Positions 1 to 7,926 of a stretch of DNA of 35,815 bases are shown piece after piece (position 1 is the first letter of the stretch; each line of letters starts with the position of its first letter). The stretch covers positions 1 through 35,815 of the forward strand of contig CAJOQM010000090.1 of NCBI GenBank assembly GCA_905236845.1. The letters are read 5' to 3'. The notes beneath the pieces were generated by a model that saw only the letters and a list, made by a program, of their open reading frames with translations, was not told where the DNA came from and did no database searches. The DNA comes from an uncultured Lachnospiraceae bacterium. Its GTDB lineage: Bacteria > Bacillota > Clostridia > Lachnospirales > Lachnospiraceae. A program made the translations under genes and the position numbers.

Positions 1-2
1 AT

Positions 3-206
3 ATCAACCTGAATGTAAAAGTGGAACCGGAGAAGGCACTCTTTTGGCGGGATATCTACAGGTCTGTGCTGCCGGGTTATCACCAGAATAAGGAGCACTG
101 GAATACGATTATCCTGGACGGAAGTATACCGGATAAGGATATAAAGGTGATGATTGCGGAAAGTTATGATCTGATTTCGGACAGCCCTACAAAGCGGATT
201 TATTAG
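3..206 (+). CDS. MmcQ/YjbR-like DNA-binding domain protein, C-terminal part (5' end outside window)
   Basis: The frame is open from the window edge to a TAG at 204-206. The 67 visible residues include PGYHQNKEHWNTIILDGSIP followed by a helix and SYDLI, which is the C-terminal half of the MmcQ/YjbR (CyaY-like fold) family, where a HxNKxHWxT-LDGS pattern and a final SYDL segment are typical. The family is thought to bind nucleic acid, but its role is poorly known. The same frame continues after the stop into a methyltransferase-like scrap, so the TAG may have split a two-domain gene. Whether the visible part is still made as a stable protein cannot be told, because its start is missing. Confidence 0.7.
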   Translation: MNLNVKVEPEKALFWRDIYRSVLPGYHQNKEHWNTIILDGSIPDKDIKVMIAESYDLISDSPTKRIY

Positions 207-270
207 GCGGTAAAGAAAATCCCATATGGGCATGTGGCGACGTATGCGCAGATTGCGGAAATGGCGGGAT
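207..270 (+). pseudogene. Remnant of a 6-O-methylguanine DNA methyltransferase (MGMT/Ogt/Atl-like) domain
   Basis: Directly after the TAG at 204-206, and in the same frame, the translation reads AVKKIPYGHVATYAQIAEMAG. This matches the start of the DNA-binding domain of MGMT and alkyltransferase-like proteins (V..IP.G.V.TY.QIA..AG). The homology ends near 270: the expected arginine-finger region and PCHR active-site motif are absent, and the frame reaches a TAG at 280-282. It is a truncated scrap, either the second domain of a former YjbR-MGMT fusion or a neighbouring gene read in the same frame. Confidence 0.65.
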
Positions 271-470
271 GTCGCTTTAGATAGGCCTCGAACGGCTCTT
301 TGGCAGCCTTTGTGATGCGCTCTTTAAGCAGCTTTAAGACGCTTATGGTCTTTTCTTCCGCACCGGGAACACCTCTTATTCCGGCGTTCTGATTTATTAT
401 GCGTTAGAAGTCCGCCAAAAGCGTGTTTCGGTTTGATTTATGCTGACTCGCAGCTGTTTATTCATGCCCT
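271..470. other. Intergenic stretch with an unidentified minus-strand coding scrap
   Basis: On the minus strand roughly 390 down to 271 is open and reads like protein (for example AEEKTISVLKLLKERITKAA), but it has no start in this frame and stops lie upstream of it. I do not recognise the family. It abuts the methyltransferase scrap at about 270, which suggests a deletion or recombination junction. The rest shows no supported feature. Confidence 0.3.
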
Positions 471-941
471 TTACCGACGACTAACGTAATTACATATGAG
501 GTTGAAAGAACAATTAATATCTTCACCCTTGGCGTGAAAATTCCCGTCGCATTCATAATACATTACACTACTCCATGAACAAGCATCCCTTACCCGGCAG
601 CCGTCATCGTCAAAGTCATACTTGCAACCGTTGATTGTGACAGTAACATTTTGTTTTTGAGTATAATAGTAGACTCCTTAGGCGACGTCTTCGAGATCCT
701 CATCATCCAGTGCCTTTATGTCCGAGACGGCATCCTCGGTTTTGCGCCTTAGCTCCTCCTCGTTCTTTTGGAAATACGCAGCCAGCTCATCCGGTGTTGT
801 TTCCACTCCGAATTGCCGTCCTACCTCACAGAAGATTTTTAGCTTTTCTTCAGGTGATTTAGGAACGGTGCGGCTTTACAGTGCGGCCTTTGCTTCTTCG
901 TTTTCTGAAAACAGTTTCATTAATTCTTCTGCATTTTTCAT
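471..941 (-). pseudogene. Broken Nif11-type RiPP precursor peptide gene (two in-frame TAA codons)
   Basis: On the minus strand an ATG at 941-939 follows AGAAGGAGGG. The translation begins MKNAEELMKLFSENEEAKAA, reaches TAA at 878-876, and continues in the same frame with SPEEKLKIF, GVETTPDELAAYF and ALDDEDLEDVA. A second TAA lies at 680-678, followed by GVYYY and a cysteine-containing tail with six Cys (contexts NGCKY, DGCRV, DACSW, YECDG, INCSF, LICNY), ending at TAA 473-471. The N-terminal pattern and the acidic LDDEDLEDVA segment before the expected GG are those of Nif11-like leaders of ribosomally made, modified peptides. The second stop falls where the first glycine of the usual VAGG processing site should be. 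No frameshift occurs over about 156 codons, so decay looks recent. No modification enzyme or transporter of RiPP type is in the window. Confidence 0.75.
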
Positions 942-979
942 GTGAGCGCCCTCCTTCTGATATGCGGTGTTTTGGGGCG

Positions 980-1008
980 ATTATAGCACAGGAGCGCATA
1001 AACTGTAA
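980..1008 (-). promoter_or_regulatory. Sigma-A-type promoter for the Nif11-like gene
   Basis: On the minus strand TTACAG (1008-1003) is followed after 17 bases by TATAAT (985-980). The -10 is perfect and the -35 matches TTGACA at three to four positions. It lies about 40 bases upstream of the ATG at 941 and its ribosome binding site, so the promoter of the broken peptide gene appears preserved. Confidence 0.55.
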
Positions 1009-1129
1009 CGAAAAACAGCTGTGCGGGCTTGCGAGAGCAAAGAACGCTACAGTTCCTATAGGCCAATGAGGCAGGAGATAATGTAAATAGCGGTGACATT
1101 TGGGAGTGCAATGTGGGATTTCACATCTC

Positions 1130-1158
1130 TTGCATTTTGTGTGAATGGGTATTATAAT
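1130..1158 (+). promoter_or_regulatory. Promoter of the ABC exporter operon
   Basis: TTGCAT (1130-1135), a 17-base spacer and TATAAT (1153-1158) form a near-consensus housekeeping promoter. A loose inverted repeat TGCAATGTG...CACA....TTGCA (1107-1134) overlaps the -35. Transcription should start near 1165, inside the palindrome described next. Confidence 0.7.
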
Positions 1159-1165
1159 ATAAAAC

Positions 1166-1184
1166 TTGGGTTAGGCAAATCTAA
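1166..1184 (+). promoter_or_regulatory. Candidate DtxR/IdeR-family metal-regulator operator
   Basis: The 19 bases TTGGGTTAGGCAAATCTAA match the DtxR consensus TTAGGTTAGGCTAACCTAA at 16 of 19 positions. The core GTTAG-N6-CTAAC (1170-1185) is a perfect inverted repeat. The site covers the predicted transcription start, a classic position for repression. Assignment to a DtxR-like regulator rests on sequence similarity only; no regulator gene lies in the window. Confidence 0.45.
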
Positions 1185-1210
1185 CTTTAGTTTATTATGC
1201 GAGGTATTAT

Positions 1211-1909
1211 ATGTTTCTTAAATTATCAGATATAAAAAAGTCATACGGGGAGGGGGATTCCCGTGTGGAAGTCTTAAAGGGAATAAATCTGGAAGTCGGG
1301 CAGGGAGAGTTCTGCGTGCTCCTTGGACCTTCCGGCTCGGGAAAATCCACTCTGCTTAATATAATAGGCGGAATAGACCATGCGGATTCCGGAAATGTAT
1401 CTATCCGGGGAGAGAGCATGGGAGAGCTTAATGAAAAGAAGCTTACAGCCTACAGGCGTGACCACCTGGGCTATATTTTTCAGATGTATAACCTGATCCC
1501 CAATCTTACGGTGCGGGAAAATATCGAAGTAGGCGGATATCTTAGCGATAAGGCCCTCGATATAGACGAGCTTCTTGATGTACTTGGGCTGACAGCGCAT
1601 CAGGACAAAGTCCCCAGCCAGCTTTCCGGCGGCCAGCAGCAGCGTACTTCCATAGGCCGGGCCATAATAAAGAATCCAGACATCCTTCTTTGCGATGAGC
1701 CCACGGGAGCCCTTGATTATGCCACATCAAAGGAAATCCTTAAGCTTATAGAGACCGTAAACGAAACCTACGGAAATACCGTTGTTATGGTGACTCACAA
1801 TGACGCTATAAAGCTTATGGCAGACAGGGTAGTTCATCTTCGGGACGGAATGATCCGTAAGGAAGTTATAAATGATACAAAGGTAAAGGCGGAGGATCTC
1901 GAATGGTAA
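1211..1909 (+). CDS. ABC transporter ATP-binding protein, LolD/MacB type
   Basis: This 232-residue protein is a complete ABC ATPase that powers the membrane protein encoded next. It shows Walker [10 protein letters not shown] (39-47), Q-loop Gln91 in YIFQMYNL, signature LSGGQQQR (138-145), Walker [13 protein letters not shown] (about 158-169) and the H-loop His196. The sequence [16 protein letters not shown] is typical of the LolD/MacB/FtsE branch that works with FtsX-like permeases in export or extracytoplasmic mechanotransmission rather than uptake. The start at 1211 follows GAGG at 1201-1204. The gene overlaps the permease start by seven bases, so the two are co-translated. The substrate is unknown; the possible DtxR-type site upstream hints at metal-responsive expression. 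Confidence 0.9.
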   Translation: MFLKLSDIKKSYGEGDSRVEVLKGINLEVGQGEFCVLLGPSGSGKSTLLNIIGGIDHADSGNVSIRGESMGELNEKKLTAYRRDHLGYIFQMYNLIPNLTVRENIEVGGYLSDKALDIDELLDVLGLTAHQDKVPSQLSGGQQQRTSIGRAIIKNPDILLCDEPTGALDYATSKEILKLIETVNETYGNTVVMVTHNDAIKLMADRVVHLRDGMIRKEVINDTKVKAEDLEW

Positions 1910-4233
1910 GGCGTTATAAAAATCCGCTTAATAAAAGGTTTCTTCGGGAATTTAAAGAAGACTTTGCCAAATATCTGGTAATCTTCCTTATGATGACAGC
2001 TACGATTGGGCTGGTTTCGGGAATTCTCGTAGCCCAGGATTCCATGATAGCAGCCTATGATGAAAGCTTCGAAAAATACAATATAGAAGACGGATATTTC
2101 ACCGCAAAAAAAGAGCTTTCCACATATCAGCGTTCGCAGATTGAAAGTACGGGCGTTACCGTATATGAAAATTATTTTTATGATCTTGAGACTGATACGG
2201 GAAGCACCATGCGTGTGTTTAAAAACAGGACAGATGTGGACGGGGTTTGCCTTATGAAGGGTGACTTTCCGGCAAGCTCGGATGAGATTGCCATAGACCG
2301 TATGTATGCGGACAATAACGGCTATGCTGCGGGGGATACCATAACAGTAAACGAAAGGACTTATACCATATCAGGTCTCGTCGCCCTTTCTGATTACAGC
2401 GCTCTTTTTTCGGATAACTCCGATATGATGTTTGATGCAAAGGAGTTTGGTGTCGCCATTGTAACGGATGAAGAATTCGCATCATACGACGAAGATTTTA
2501 TAAAATACCGCTATGCCTGGACATATGACAACAAACCGGTTACGGAAGAGGAAAAATCCGATGCCGCTTCAGACCTTGTAGAAAAGATTAGTGACGTAAC
2601 GTCTCTTGAAGATTTTGTTGCCACCTATGAAAATCAGGCAATTATATTTACGGGAGATGACCTTGGGGGCGACAGGACTATGATGGCTGTGCTCCTTTAT
2701 ATAGTTATTGCTATTCTTGCTTTCGTATTTGCGGTAACCATAAGCAGCACTATTTCAAAAGAGGCATCTGTTATAGGCACTCTGCGTGCTACGGGCTACT
2801 CCAAAGGAGAGCTTGTGCGCCATTATATGGTGGTGCCTCTGCTTGTATGCCTGATATCTGCTGTTGCCGGAAATGTTTTCGGCTATACGCTGTTTAAAGA
2901 ATTCGGTGCCTCAATGTATTACGGAAGCTACAGCTTGACTACATATGAGACCAGATTTAATGCCAATGTATTTCTGGAAACTACGATTATACCCATGATA
3001 ATTATGGCTGTGATATGTTTTGTAAGACTTTCCCACAAGCTCCGTTTTTCTCCCCTCAAATTTCTGCGCCATGACCTTCGGGGAAGGAAAATGAAAAGGA
3101 CATTAAAGCTTAATAAGCATATCCGGTTTTTTGACCGCTTCAGAATCCGTGTTATATTTCAGAATGCGGGTAATTATTTCGTGCTTTTTCTGGGGATTAT
3201 GTTTGCCACGATATTGCTTATGTTCGGGTTTGTTTTTCCTGTGCTTTTGCAAAATTATTCTGATACGATAGCTGACAAAATGATTACGGATTATCAATAT
3301 TTCCTAAAGCTCCCCGCCGGGATTACGGAAGGCGATATGTGGCCTGAGGATTTGGCAGAGCTTATGCTGTTTCAGGAAAAGACCGAAACGGATAACGATG
3401 ATGCGGAAAAATTTACGGGGTATACTTTAAAGACTTTGGGGGAAAACGGCTTTATCTCGGAGGAGATCATTATCTACGGCGTAGAAAATGACAGCGAATA
3501 TATTTTGCCCGCTCCGGAAAAAGGAGAGGTCTATGTATCCAGCGGATATGCTCTTAAATACGGTTTTAAGGAAGGAGATACGGTTACCTTAAGCGACCCT
3601 TATGAGAATAAAACCTATGATTTTACCATAACAAAAGTATATGATTACGAGGGCGGGATGTGCCTGTTTTTGCCCTTTAATGAAGTAAATGAAATGTTTG
3701 ACTTAGGAAGCGGCACCTTTGCGGGGTATTTCTCGGCCACCCCTATAACTGACATAGACGAAAGCTATATCGGGACGGTTATCGACTCGGATTCCATGAC
3801 GAAAGTCTCCCGCCAGCTTCTTATATCCTTTGGGCAGCTTGCATGGATGCTTGATATATTTTGCGTTATCATGAATATAGTACTTATTTATCTTCTTTCA
3901 AAGGTCATAATAGAAAAGAACGCCCAGAATATTTCCATGACAAAGATACTTGGGTTTTACCCCGGGGAAATAAACAAGCTTTATATTACACCCACTACCA
4001 TACTTGTTATTATATTTATGCTTGTTTCCATGCCTGTTTCCACGTATCTTCTGGAATTTCTTGTAAAATATATATTCAGGCAGATGAGCGGATATATAAG
4101 CTTTTATATGGATAATACATTATATATAAAGGCGTTTGCCCTTTGCATTGCCACCTATGCCGTAGTTGCTTTTATGCAGCGCCGGGCAATAAACCGGGTG
4201 CCTATGGAAGAGGCCTTAAAGAATGTGGAATAA
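1903..4233 (+). CDS. FtsX-like (MacB-type) ABC transporter permease with two FtsX units
   Basis: This 776-residue integral membrane protein is the partner of the preceding ATPase. A basic N terminus leads into a transmembrane helix (about 24-46), then an extracytoplasmic domain of about 210 residues, and three helices (about 258-282, 306-330, 358-374). The layout then repeats: helix about 424-448, a second extracytoplasmic domain of about 200 residues, and three helices (about 646-668, 694-720, 742-760). This is the duplicated MacB_PCD/FtsX architecture of eight helices. SKEASVIGTLRATGYSKGEL and KNAQNISMTKILGFYPGEI are the two cytoplasmic coupling segments expected to contact the ATPase. Export of a peptide, lipid or drug is the family expectation; the actual substrate is not evident. 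Confidence 0.88.
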   Translation: MVRRYKNPLNKRFLREFKEDFAKYLVIFLMMTATIGLVSGILVAQDSMIAAYDESFEKYNIEDGYFTAKKELSTYQRSQIESTGVTVYENYFYDLETDTGSTMRVFKNRTDVDGVCLMKGDFPASSDEIAIDRMYADNNGYAAGDTITVNERTYTISGLVALSDYSALFSDNSDMMFDAKEFGVAIVTDEEFASYDEDFIKYRYAWTYDNKPVTEEEKSDAASDLVEKISDVTSLEDFVATYENQAIIFTGDDLGGDRTMMAVLLYIVIAILAFVFAVTISSTISKEASVIGTLRATGYSKGELVRHYMVVPLLVCLISAVAGNVFGYTLFKEFGASMYYGSYSLTTYETRFNANVFLETTIIPMIIMAVICFVRLSHKLRFSPLKFLRHDLRGRKMKRTLKLNKHIRFFDRFRIRVIFQNAGNYFVLFLGIMFATILLMFGFVFPVLLQNYSDTIADKMITDYQYFLKLPAGITEGDMWPEDLAELMLFQEKTETDNDDAEKFTGYTLKTLGENGFISEEIIIYGVENDSEYILPAPEKGEVYVSSGYALKYGFKEGDTVTLSDPYENKTYDFTITKVYDYEGGMCLFLPFNEVNEMFDLGSGTFAGYFSATPITDIDESYIGTVIDSDSMTKVSRQLLISFGQLAWMLDIFCVIMNIVLIYLLSKVIIEKNAQNISMTKILGFYPGEINKLYITPTTILVIIFMLVSMPVSTYLLEFLVKYIFRQMSGYISFYMDNTLYIKAFALCIATYAVVAFMQRRAINRVPMEEALKNVE

Positions 4234-4243
4234 ACGTATGACA

Positions 4244-4264
4244 GTTGTTCATTAAACGAACAAC
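4244..4264. promoter_or_regulatory. Perfect inverted repeat GTTGTTC-N7-GAACAAC, possible operator
   Basis: Seven-base perfect arms flank ATTAAAC just after the exporter operon. The right arm is shared with the overlapping terminator-like hairpin at 4259-4278, so the two structures exclude one another in RNA. As DNA, the TTGTT...AACAA form resembles operators of ROK-family sugar regulators such as XylR, which would suit the sugar importer downstream. This is an inference. Confidence 0.4.
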
Positions 4265-4282
4265 AATAAATTGTTGTTTTTT
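4259..4282 (+). terminator. A/T-rich terminator-like hairpin after the ABC exporter
   Basis: AACAACAAT (4259-4267) pairs perfectly with ATTGTTGTT (4270-4278) around a two-base loop, and the run of T continues to 4282. The stem is nine base pairs but poor in G/C, so termination may be weak or this may instead be a protein site. Confidence 0.45.
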
Positions 4283-4301
4283 AACAAAAATTTGTTATAA
4301 T
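4274..4301 (+). promoter_or_regulatory. Promoter of the sugar ABC importer with overlapping palindrome
   Basis: TTGTTT (4274-4279), a 16-base spacer and TATAAT (4296-4301) form a likely housekeeping promoter. A palindrome TAACAAA-AA-TTTGTTA (4282-4297) fills the spacer and touches the -10, which is well placed for a repressor. A 5-base inverted repeat CGCAT/ATGCG (4320-4337) lies in the leader. Confidence 0.6.
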
Positions 4302-4371
4302 ACAAATTGTGATGTTTATCGCATTTATTTTTATGCGGTAAGGCTCAAATTTTTGAAGGGGAGGTGATTTT

Positions 4372-5877
4372 ATGAGCCGCGGTGATACTTTCATTGAAGT
4401 GAAAGACATCGTTAAGGTTTTTCCGGGCGTTCGCGCTTTAGACGGCGTATCCTTTGATATACGCGAAGGAGAGTGCCATTCTTTGTGCGGAGAAAACGGT
4501 GCGGGAAAATCTACTCTTATTAAGGTTCTTACGGGAGCTCATGAACGTACGGAAGGTCAGTATCTGATAGACGGAAACGAAGTGCATTTTAAGAGCACTC
4601 AGGAAGCCATAGCCATGGGCGTATCCTGCGTTTATCAAGAGCTTTCCATAGTACCTGAGCAGTCCGTTGCAAAGAACCTTTTCATCGGCAATCTGCCGAA
4701 GAAAAACGGCATGATTGACTATCGTAAACTCTATGCCGACACCAAAGACATCTTAACACAGCTTGATATGGACATCGATCCCAGGATGAATGCGGGAGAG
4801 CTTTCCATAGGTCAGCAGCAGATGATTGAGATAGGCCGCGCACTTACAAGAAAGGCGCGCCTTATTATCATGGATGAGCCTACATCGTCCCTGTCTGAAG
4901 CAGAGACGGATAAGCTTTTTGAAATCTGCGCAAAGCTTAAGGAAAGAAATATCGCCATAGTTTATATTTCCCATAAGCTTGACGAGGTTATGCATTTGTC
5001 CGACAGGATAACGGTTATCCGGGACGGCAAGAATATTGTGTCCATGAACAAAGAGGACACTACCCAGGAAGAGCTTATTGCAAATATGATAGGCCGCTCA
5101 CTGGAAAATATGTACAACAAAGAAAAAGTCGAGATTGGCGAGACGGTTCTTGAAGTTATTAAGCTTTCAAGAAGAAATGTGTTCCACGATATCGATTTTA
5201 CAGTGCATAAAGGCGAAGTAGTGGGATTCTTTGGACTTGTGGGCGCAGGTCGAAGCGAGATCATGAGAGCCGTATTTGGCGCAGATCCTTATGACAGCGG
5301 TGCTGTGCGTATTACAGGCGAAGAATTAAAACCGCATAATCCTGCTCTTTCCATAGAGCATGGTATGGCTTTTGCTACTGAGGACAGAAAGAAAGAAGGA
5401 CTTATGCTCCGGCTTTCCATTATGATGAATATGACGATTTCTAATCTGAAGCGTCTGTCCCATTTTGGGGTAATGGATAAGAAAAAGCAGCAGGATGCGG
5501 CAAAGGAATTTGTTGAAAGCCTTCGCGTAAAGACGCCTTCCATAGCGCAGCTTGTGGGGAATCTTTCCGGCGGAAACCAGCAAAAGGTAGTTCTTTCCAA
5601 GTGGCTTATGACCATGCCAAAGGTTCTTATCGTAGATGAGCCTACCCGCGGTATTGACGTAGGTTCAAAGGCAGAGATATATGGCATATTGAACGAACTT
5701 GCCAAAAGCGGAGTAGCTATTATCGTGGTTTCCTCCGAGATAGAAGAGGTCATGGGTGTAAGCGACAAGCTTATTACCATATACGAGGGGGCAAAGACTG
5801 CCGAATTTGATGTCACCCCTGAACTTACCAGAGAGGAAGTCCTCTCCTGTGCGTTAGGAGGTGCTCCGAAGTCATGA
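4372..5877 (+). CDS. Simple-sugar ABC importer, double ATPase (RbsA/MglA/XylG family)
   Basis: This 501-residue cytoplasmic protein consists of two fused ABC domains and energises uptake through the two permeases downstream. The first half has Walker A GENGAGKST (about 40-48), signature LSIGQQQ and Walker B IIMDEPTSSLS. The second half has the degenerate Walker A GLVGAGRSE and the signature LSGGNQQK, followed by LIVDEPTRGIDVG, all typical of carbohydrate uptake transporter family 2 (CUT2). Its length is the family norm. The ATG at 4372 follows GGGGAGGTG at a good distance. It overlaps the next gene by four bases (ATGA). The sugar (ribose, galactose, xylose or another) cannot be decided from the ATPase. 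Confidence 0.92.
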   Translation: MSRGDTFIEVKDIVKVFPGVRALDGVSFDIREGECHSLCGENGAGKSTLIKVLTGAHERTEGQYLIDGNEVHFKSTQEAIAMGVSCVYQELSIVPEQSVAKNLFIGNLPKKNGMIDYRKLYADTKDILTQLDMDIDPRMNAGELSIGQQQMIEIGRALTRKARLIIMDEPTSSLSEAETDKLFEICAKLKERNIAIVYISHKLDEVMHLSDRITVIRDGKNIVSMNKEDTTQEELIANMIGRSLENMYNKEKVEIGETVLEVIKLSRRNVFHDIDFTVHKGEVVGFFGLVGAGRSEIMRAVFGADPYDSGAVRITGEELKPHNPALSIEHGMAFATEDRKKEGLMLRLSIMMNMTISNLKRLSHFGVMDKKKQQDAAKEFVESLRVKTPSIAQLVGNLSGGNQQKVVLSKWLMTMPKVLIVDEPTRGIDVGSKAEIYGILNELAKSGVAIIVVSSEIEEVMGVSDKLITIYEGAKTAEFDVTPELTREEVLSCALGGAPKS

Positions 5878-6830
5878 ATGATAAAAAAGGTTTAAAGAAA
5901 ATAACGGGAATAGAGAACTTCGGTATCTACTTGATAATGCTTGCGTTCATCGTGGTGGTTATCCTTATTGTGGGTCCCGATAAGTTTCTGAATGTAAAAA
6001 ACTTAACCAGTCTTGTACGCTCGCAGGCTGTTATCTGTATTATAGCCGTGGCGGCGACGTTGGTTATGATTACGGGTAATATCGACCTTTCTGTCGGCTG
6101 GATGGTGGGCTTTGCTTCCGTTATAGCGGCGGCGCATTCGGACAATGCGTTTTTGGCAATAGTCCTTCCCATCATTGCCTGCGCTTTGTGCGGCGCTTTA
6201 AATGGTATACTTGTAGGCGGGCTAAAGCTGAATGCCTTTATCACTACCCTGGGAACCATGTATGTCTTTGAAGGTATTGCATATTTGTACGGAGAGGGCA
6301 AATCGCTTTCAGGAGGTGCGACAAATTCGGCAATTCTGAAGGCTCTTGGTCAAAGCAGCATACTGTTTATACCGACTCCTGTATGGGTTCTTGCGGCAGT
6401 AGCGGTTATATTCTGGTTTATCTTAAGGAAAACCACTTTCGGCGCAAAGATTTATGCCGTAGGTGCAAACAAGACGGCTGCCAGATTTTCCGGCGTTTCT
6501 CCTGGAAAGACTGTATTTTTGGCGTATCTTTTAACAGGATGCGCAGTAGGTCTTGCAGGCTCCATTATGTATGCCAGAGTTATGTCTACACAGATTTATG
6601 CCGGCTCCGGCTATGAATTCGATGTGCTTTCGGGTATAGTTCTTGGAGGAACATCCGTTACGGGCGGCAAGGGAAATATCCCCGGTACCGTACTGGGCGT
6701 TATCTTCATAGGAATTTTAGGAAACGGCTTTACTCTTATGGGACTTTCCGCAAATGTCCAGTACATTGCGCAGGGAATTATCCTGCTTGTTGCAGTTTCC
6801 GCAGATATTATGAAAGAAAGGAGGGCATAA
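5874..6830 (+). CDS. Simple-sugar ABC importer permease 1 (RbsC/XylH family)
   Basis: This 318-residue hydrophobic protein of the BPD_transp_2 family is expected to span the membrane eight to ten times. It shows the conserved GNIDLSVGWMVG segment near residue 65-80 and the C-terminal motif LGGTSVTGGKGNIPGTVLG, which holds the coupling region contacted by the ATPase. The start overlaps the ATPase stop by four bases, and only three bases separate its stop from the second permease. The two permeases are related but diverged, so the channel is probably a heterodimer. Confidence 0.9.
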   Translation: MNDKKGLKKITGIENFGIYLIMLAFIVVVILIVGPDKFLNVKNLTSLVRSQAVICIIAVAATLVMITGNIDLSVGWMVGFASVIAAAHSDNAFLAIVLPIIACALCGALNGILVGGLKLNAFITTLGTMYVFEGIAYLYGEGKSLSGGATNSAILKALGQSSILFIPTPVWVLAAVAVIFWFILRKTTFGAKIYAVGANKTAARFSGVSPGKTVFLAYLLTGCAVGLAGSIMYARVMSTQIYAGSGYEFDVLSGIVLGGTSVTGGKGNIPGTVLGVIFIGILGNGFTLMGLSANVQYIAQGIILLVAVSADIMKERRA

Positions 6831-6833
6831 ATC

Positions 6834-7850
6834 ATGAAACAGGCTGAAAAATTACCGGTTAAAGAAGACAGCAAAGTTGTAAAATTCTTTAAGAGAAACA
6901 ATATTATACTGATCCTTATTCTGGTCTATGCGGCAGCGGCTCTCCTGGCATCTCCCGGACTTTTGGGAGGAAAGAAGAATACCTTCTTTACCGTATCAAA
7001 CACATATGATCTTTTGACTCTTGTGGGAGTCTACGGCATACTGGCTATGGGTCTTACCTTTGTTTTTATAGTAGGAGGCATCGACCTTTCCATAGGCTAT
7101 CAGGTGGCGTTTTGCGCAGCTATATTTGCTGTAATGGCTCGCAGCGGAGTGAATGTTATTCTTGCTATGGTGATTACATTGGTATGCGGATGTGCTGTGG
7201 GATATCTGAACGGTACCATTGTTACCCGCATAGGTATACCGCCTTTGATAGGAACCCTGGCTGTTATGACTGCCCTTAAAGGTATAGTTTACATAATATG
7301 CCCGGATTCACTTTCAGTAGGTTCCGCCACATTGGCCGGAAACACTTTGAGCGCCGTATATAAGCTTGGTGGAGCCATCACCCTTCCTGTGATTCTCATA
7401 GTGATACTTACGGTTGTATTCACCATATTCCTTAAATATACCGTGACGGGCTCGAATTTCTACATTACCGGCGGTAACTTTGAGGCAGGTATGCTTTCGG
7501 GCATTAATCCCAACAGACTTTCGAGGATTGCCTATACCCTGGGTGGATTTTGCTCTGCTTTGTGCGGTCTGCTTCTTTGCTTCCGTACAAATACCGCTAC
7601 ATACAATATGGGCGACGGTATTGATATTACGGCTATCTGCGCTATCGTAGTCGGCGGTGTCAAGATGCAGGGCGGCCGCGGCAATATGGCGATGTGCATC
7701 ATGGGTGTTGCCGTGATACAGATAATAACAAACGTTATGAATAAGCTCCATTATTCAACAGCTGTCGTAGCGCTTGTTACAGGTATTGTAGTTATACTGG
7801 TTCTTATCCTTGACCGCTTCACAAGCGGCAGGGATGTCCTTGATGACTAG
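6834..7850 (+). CDS. Simple-sugar ABC importer permease 2 (RbsC/XylH family)
   Basis: This 338-residue membrane protein is the second BPD_transp_2 permease. It has GGIDLSIGYQVAFCAAIF in the first half and VVGGVKMQGGRGNMAMCIMG near the C terminus, the positions expected for the substrate-path and ATPase-coupling motifs. A hydrophilic N terminus of about 25 residues precedes the first helix. It starts three bases after permease 1; AGGAGGGC just before the permease 1 stop is its ribosome binding site. A pair of different permeases is found in some CUT2 systems. Confidence 0.9.
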   Translation: MKQAEKLPVKEDSKVVKFFKRNNIILILILVYAAAALLASPGLLGGKKNTFFTVSNTYDLLTLVGVYGILAMGLTFVFIVGGIDLSIGYQVAFCAAIFAVMARSGVNVILAMVITLVCGCAVGYLNGTIVTRIGIPPLIGTLAVMTALKGIVYIICPDSLSVGSATLAGNTLSAVYKLGGAITLPVILIVILTVVFTIFLKYTVTGSNFYITGGNFEAGMLSGINPNRLSRIAYTLGGFCSALCGLLLCFRTNTATYNMGDGIDITAICAIVVGGVKMQGGRGNMAMCIMGVAVIQIITNVMNKLHYSTAVVALVTGIVVILVLILDRFTSGRDVLDD

Positions 7851-7926
7851 ATCCGGTTGTATTTTCAAGGCTTAAGCTTTGGAGTTACACATATATTAAT
7901 TTTTATCTTACAAAAGGAGGAGAAAA

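Noticed and set aside
471..941. Stop-codon recoding (TAA read as an amino acid) to rescue the Nif11-like peptide
   Set aside because: TAA is used as a normal stop by many genes in the window and no recoding signal is visible; two nonsense mutations are simpler.
718..1069. Two + strand frames of 60-75 codons upstream of the ABC exporter
   Set aside because: They are antisense shadows of the minus-strand Nif11-like gene and its promoter region, and lack ribosome binding sites.
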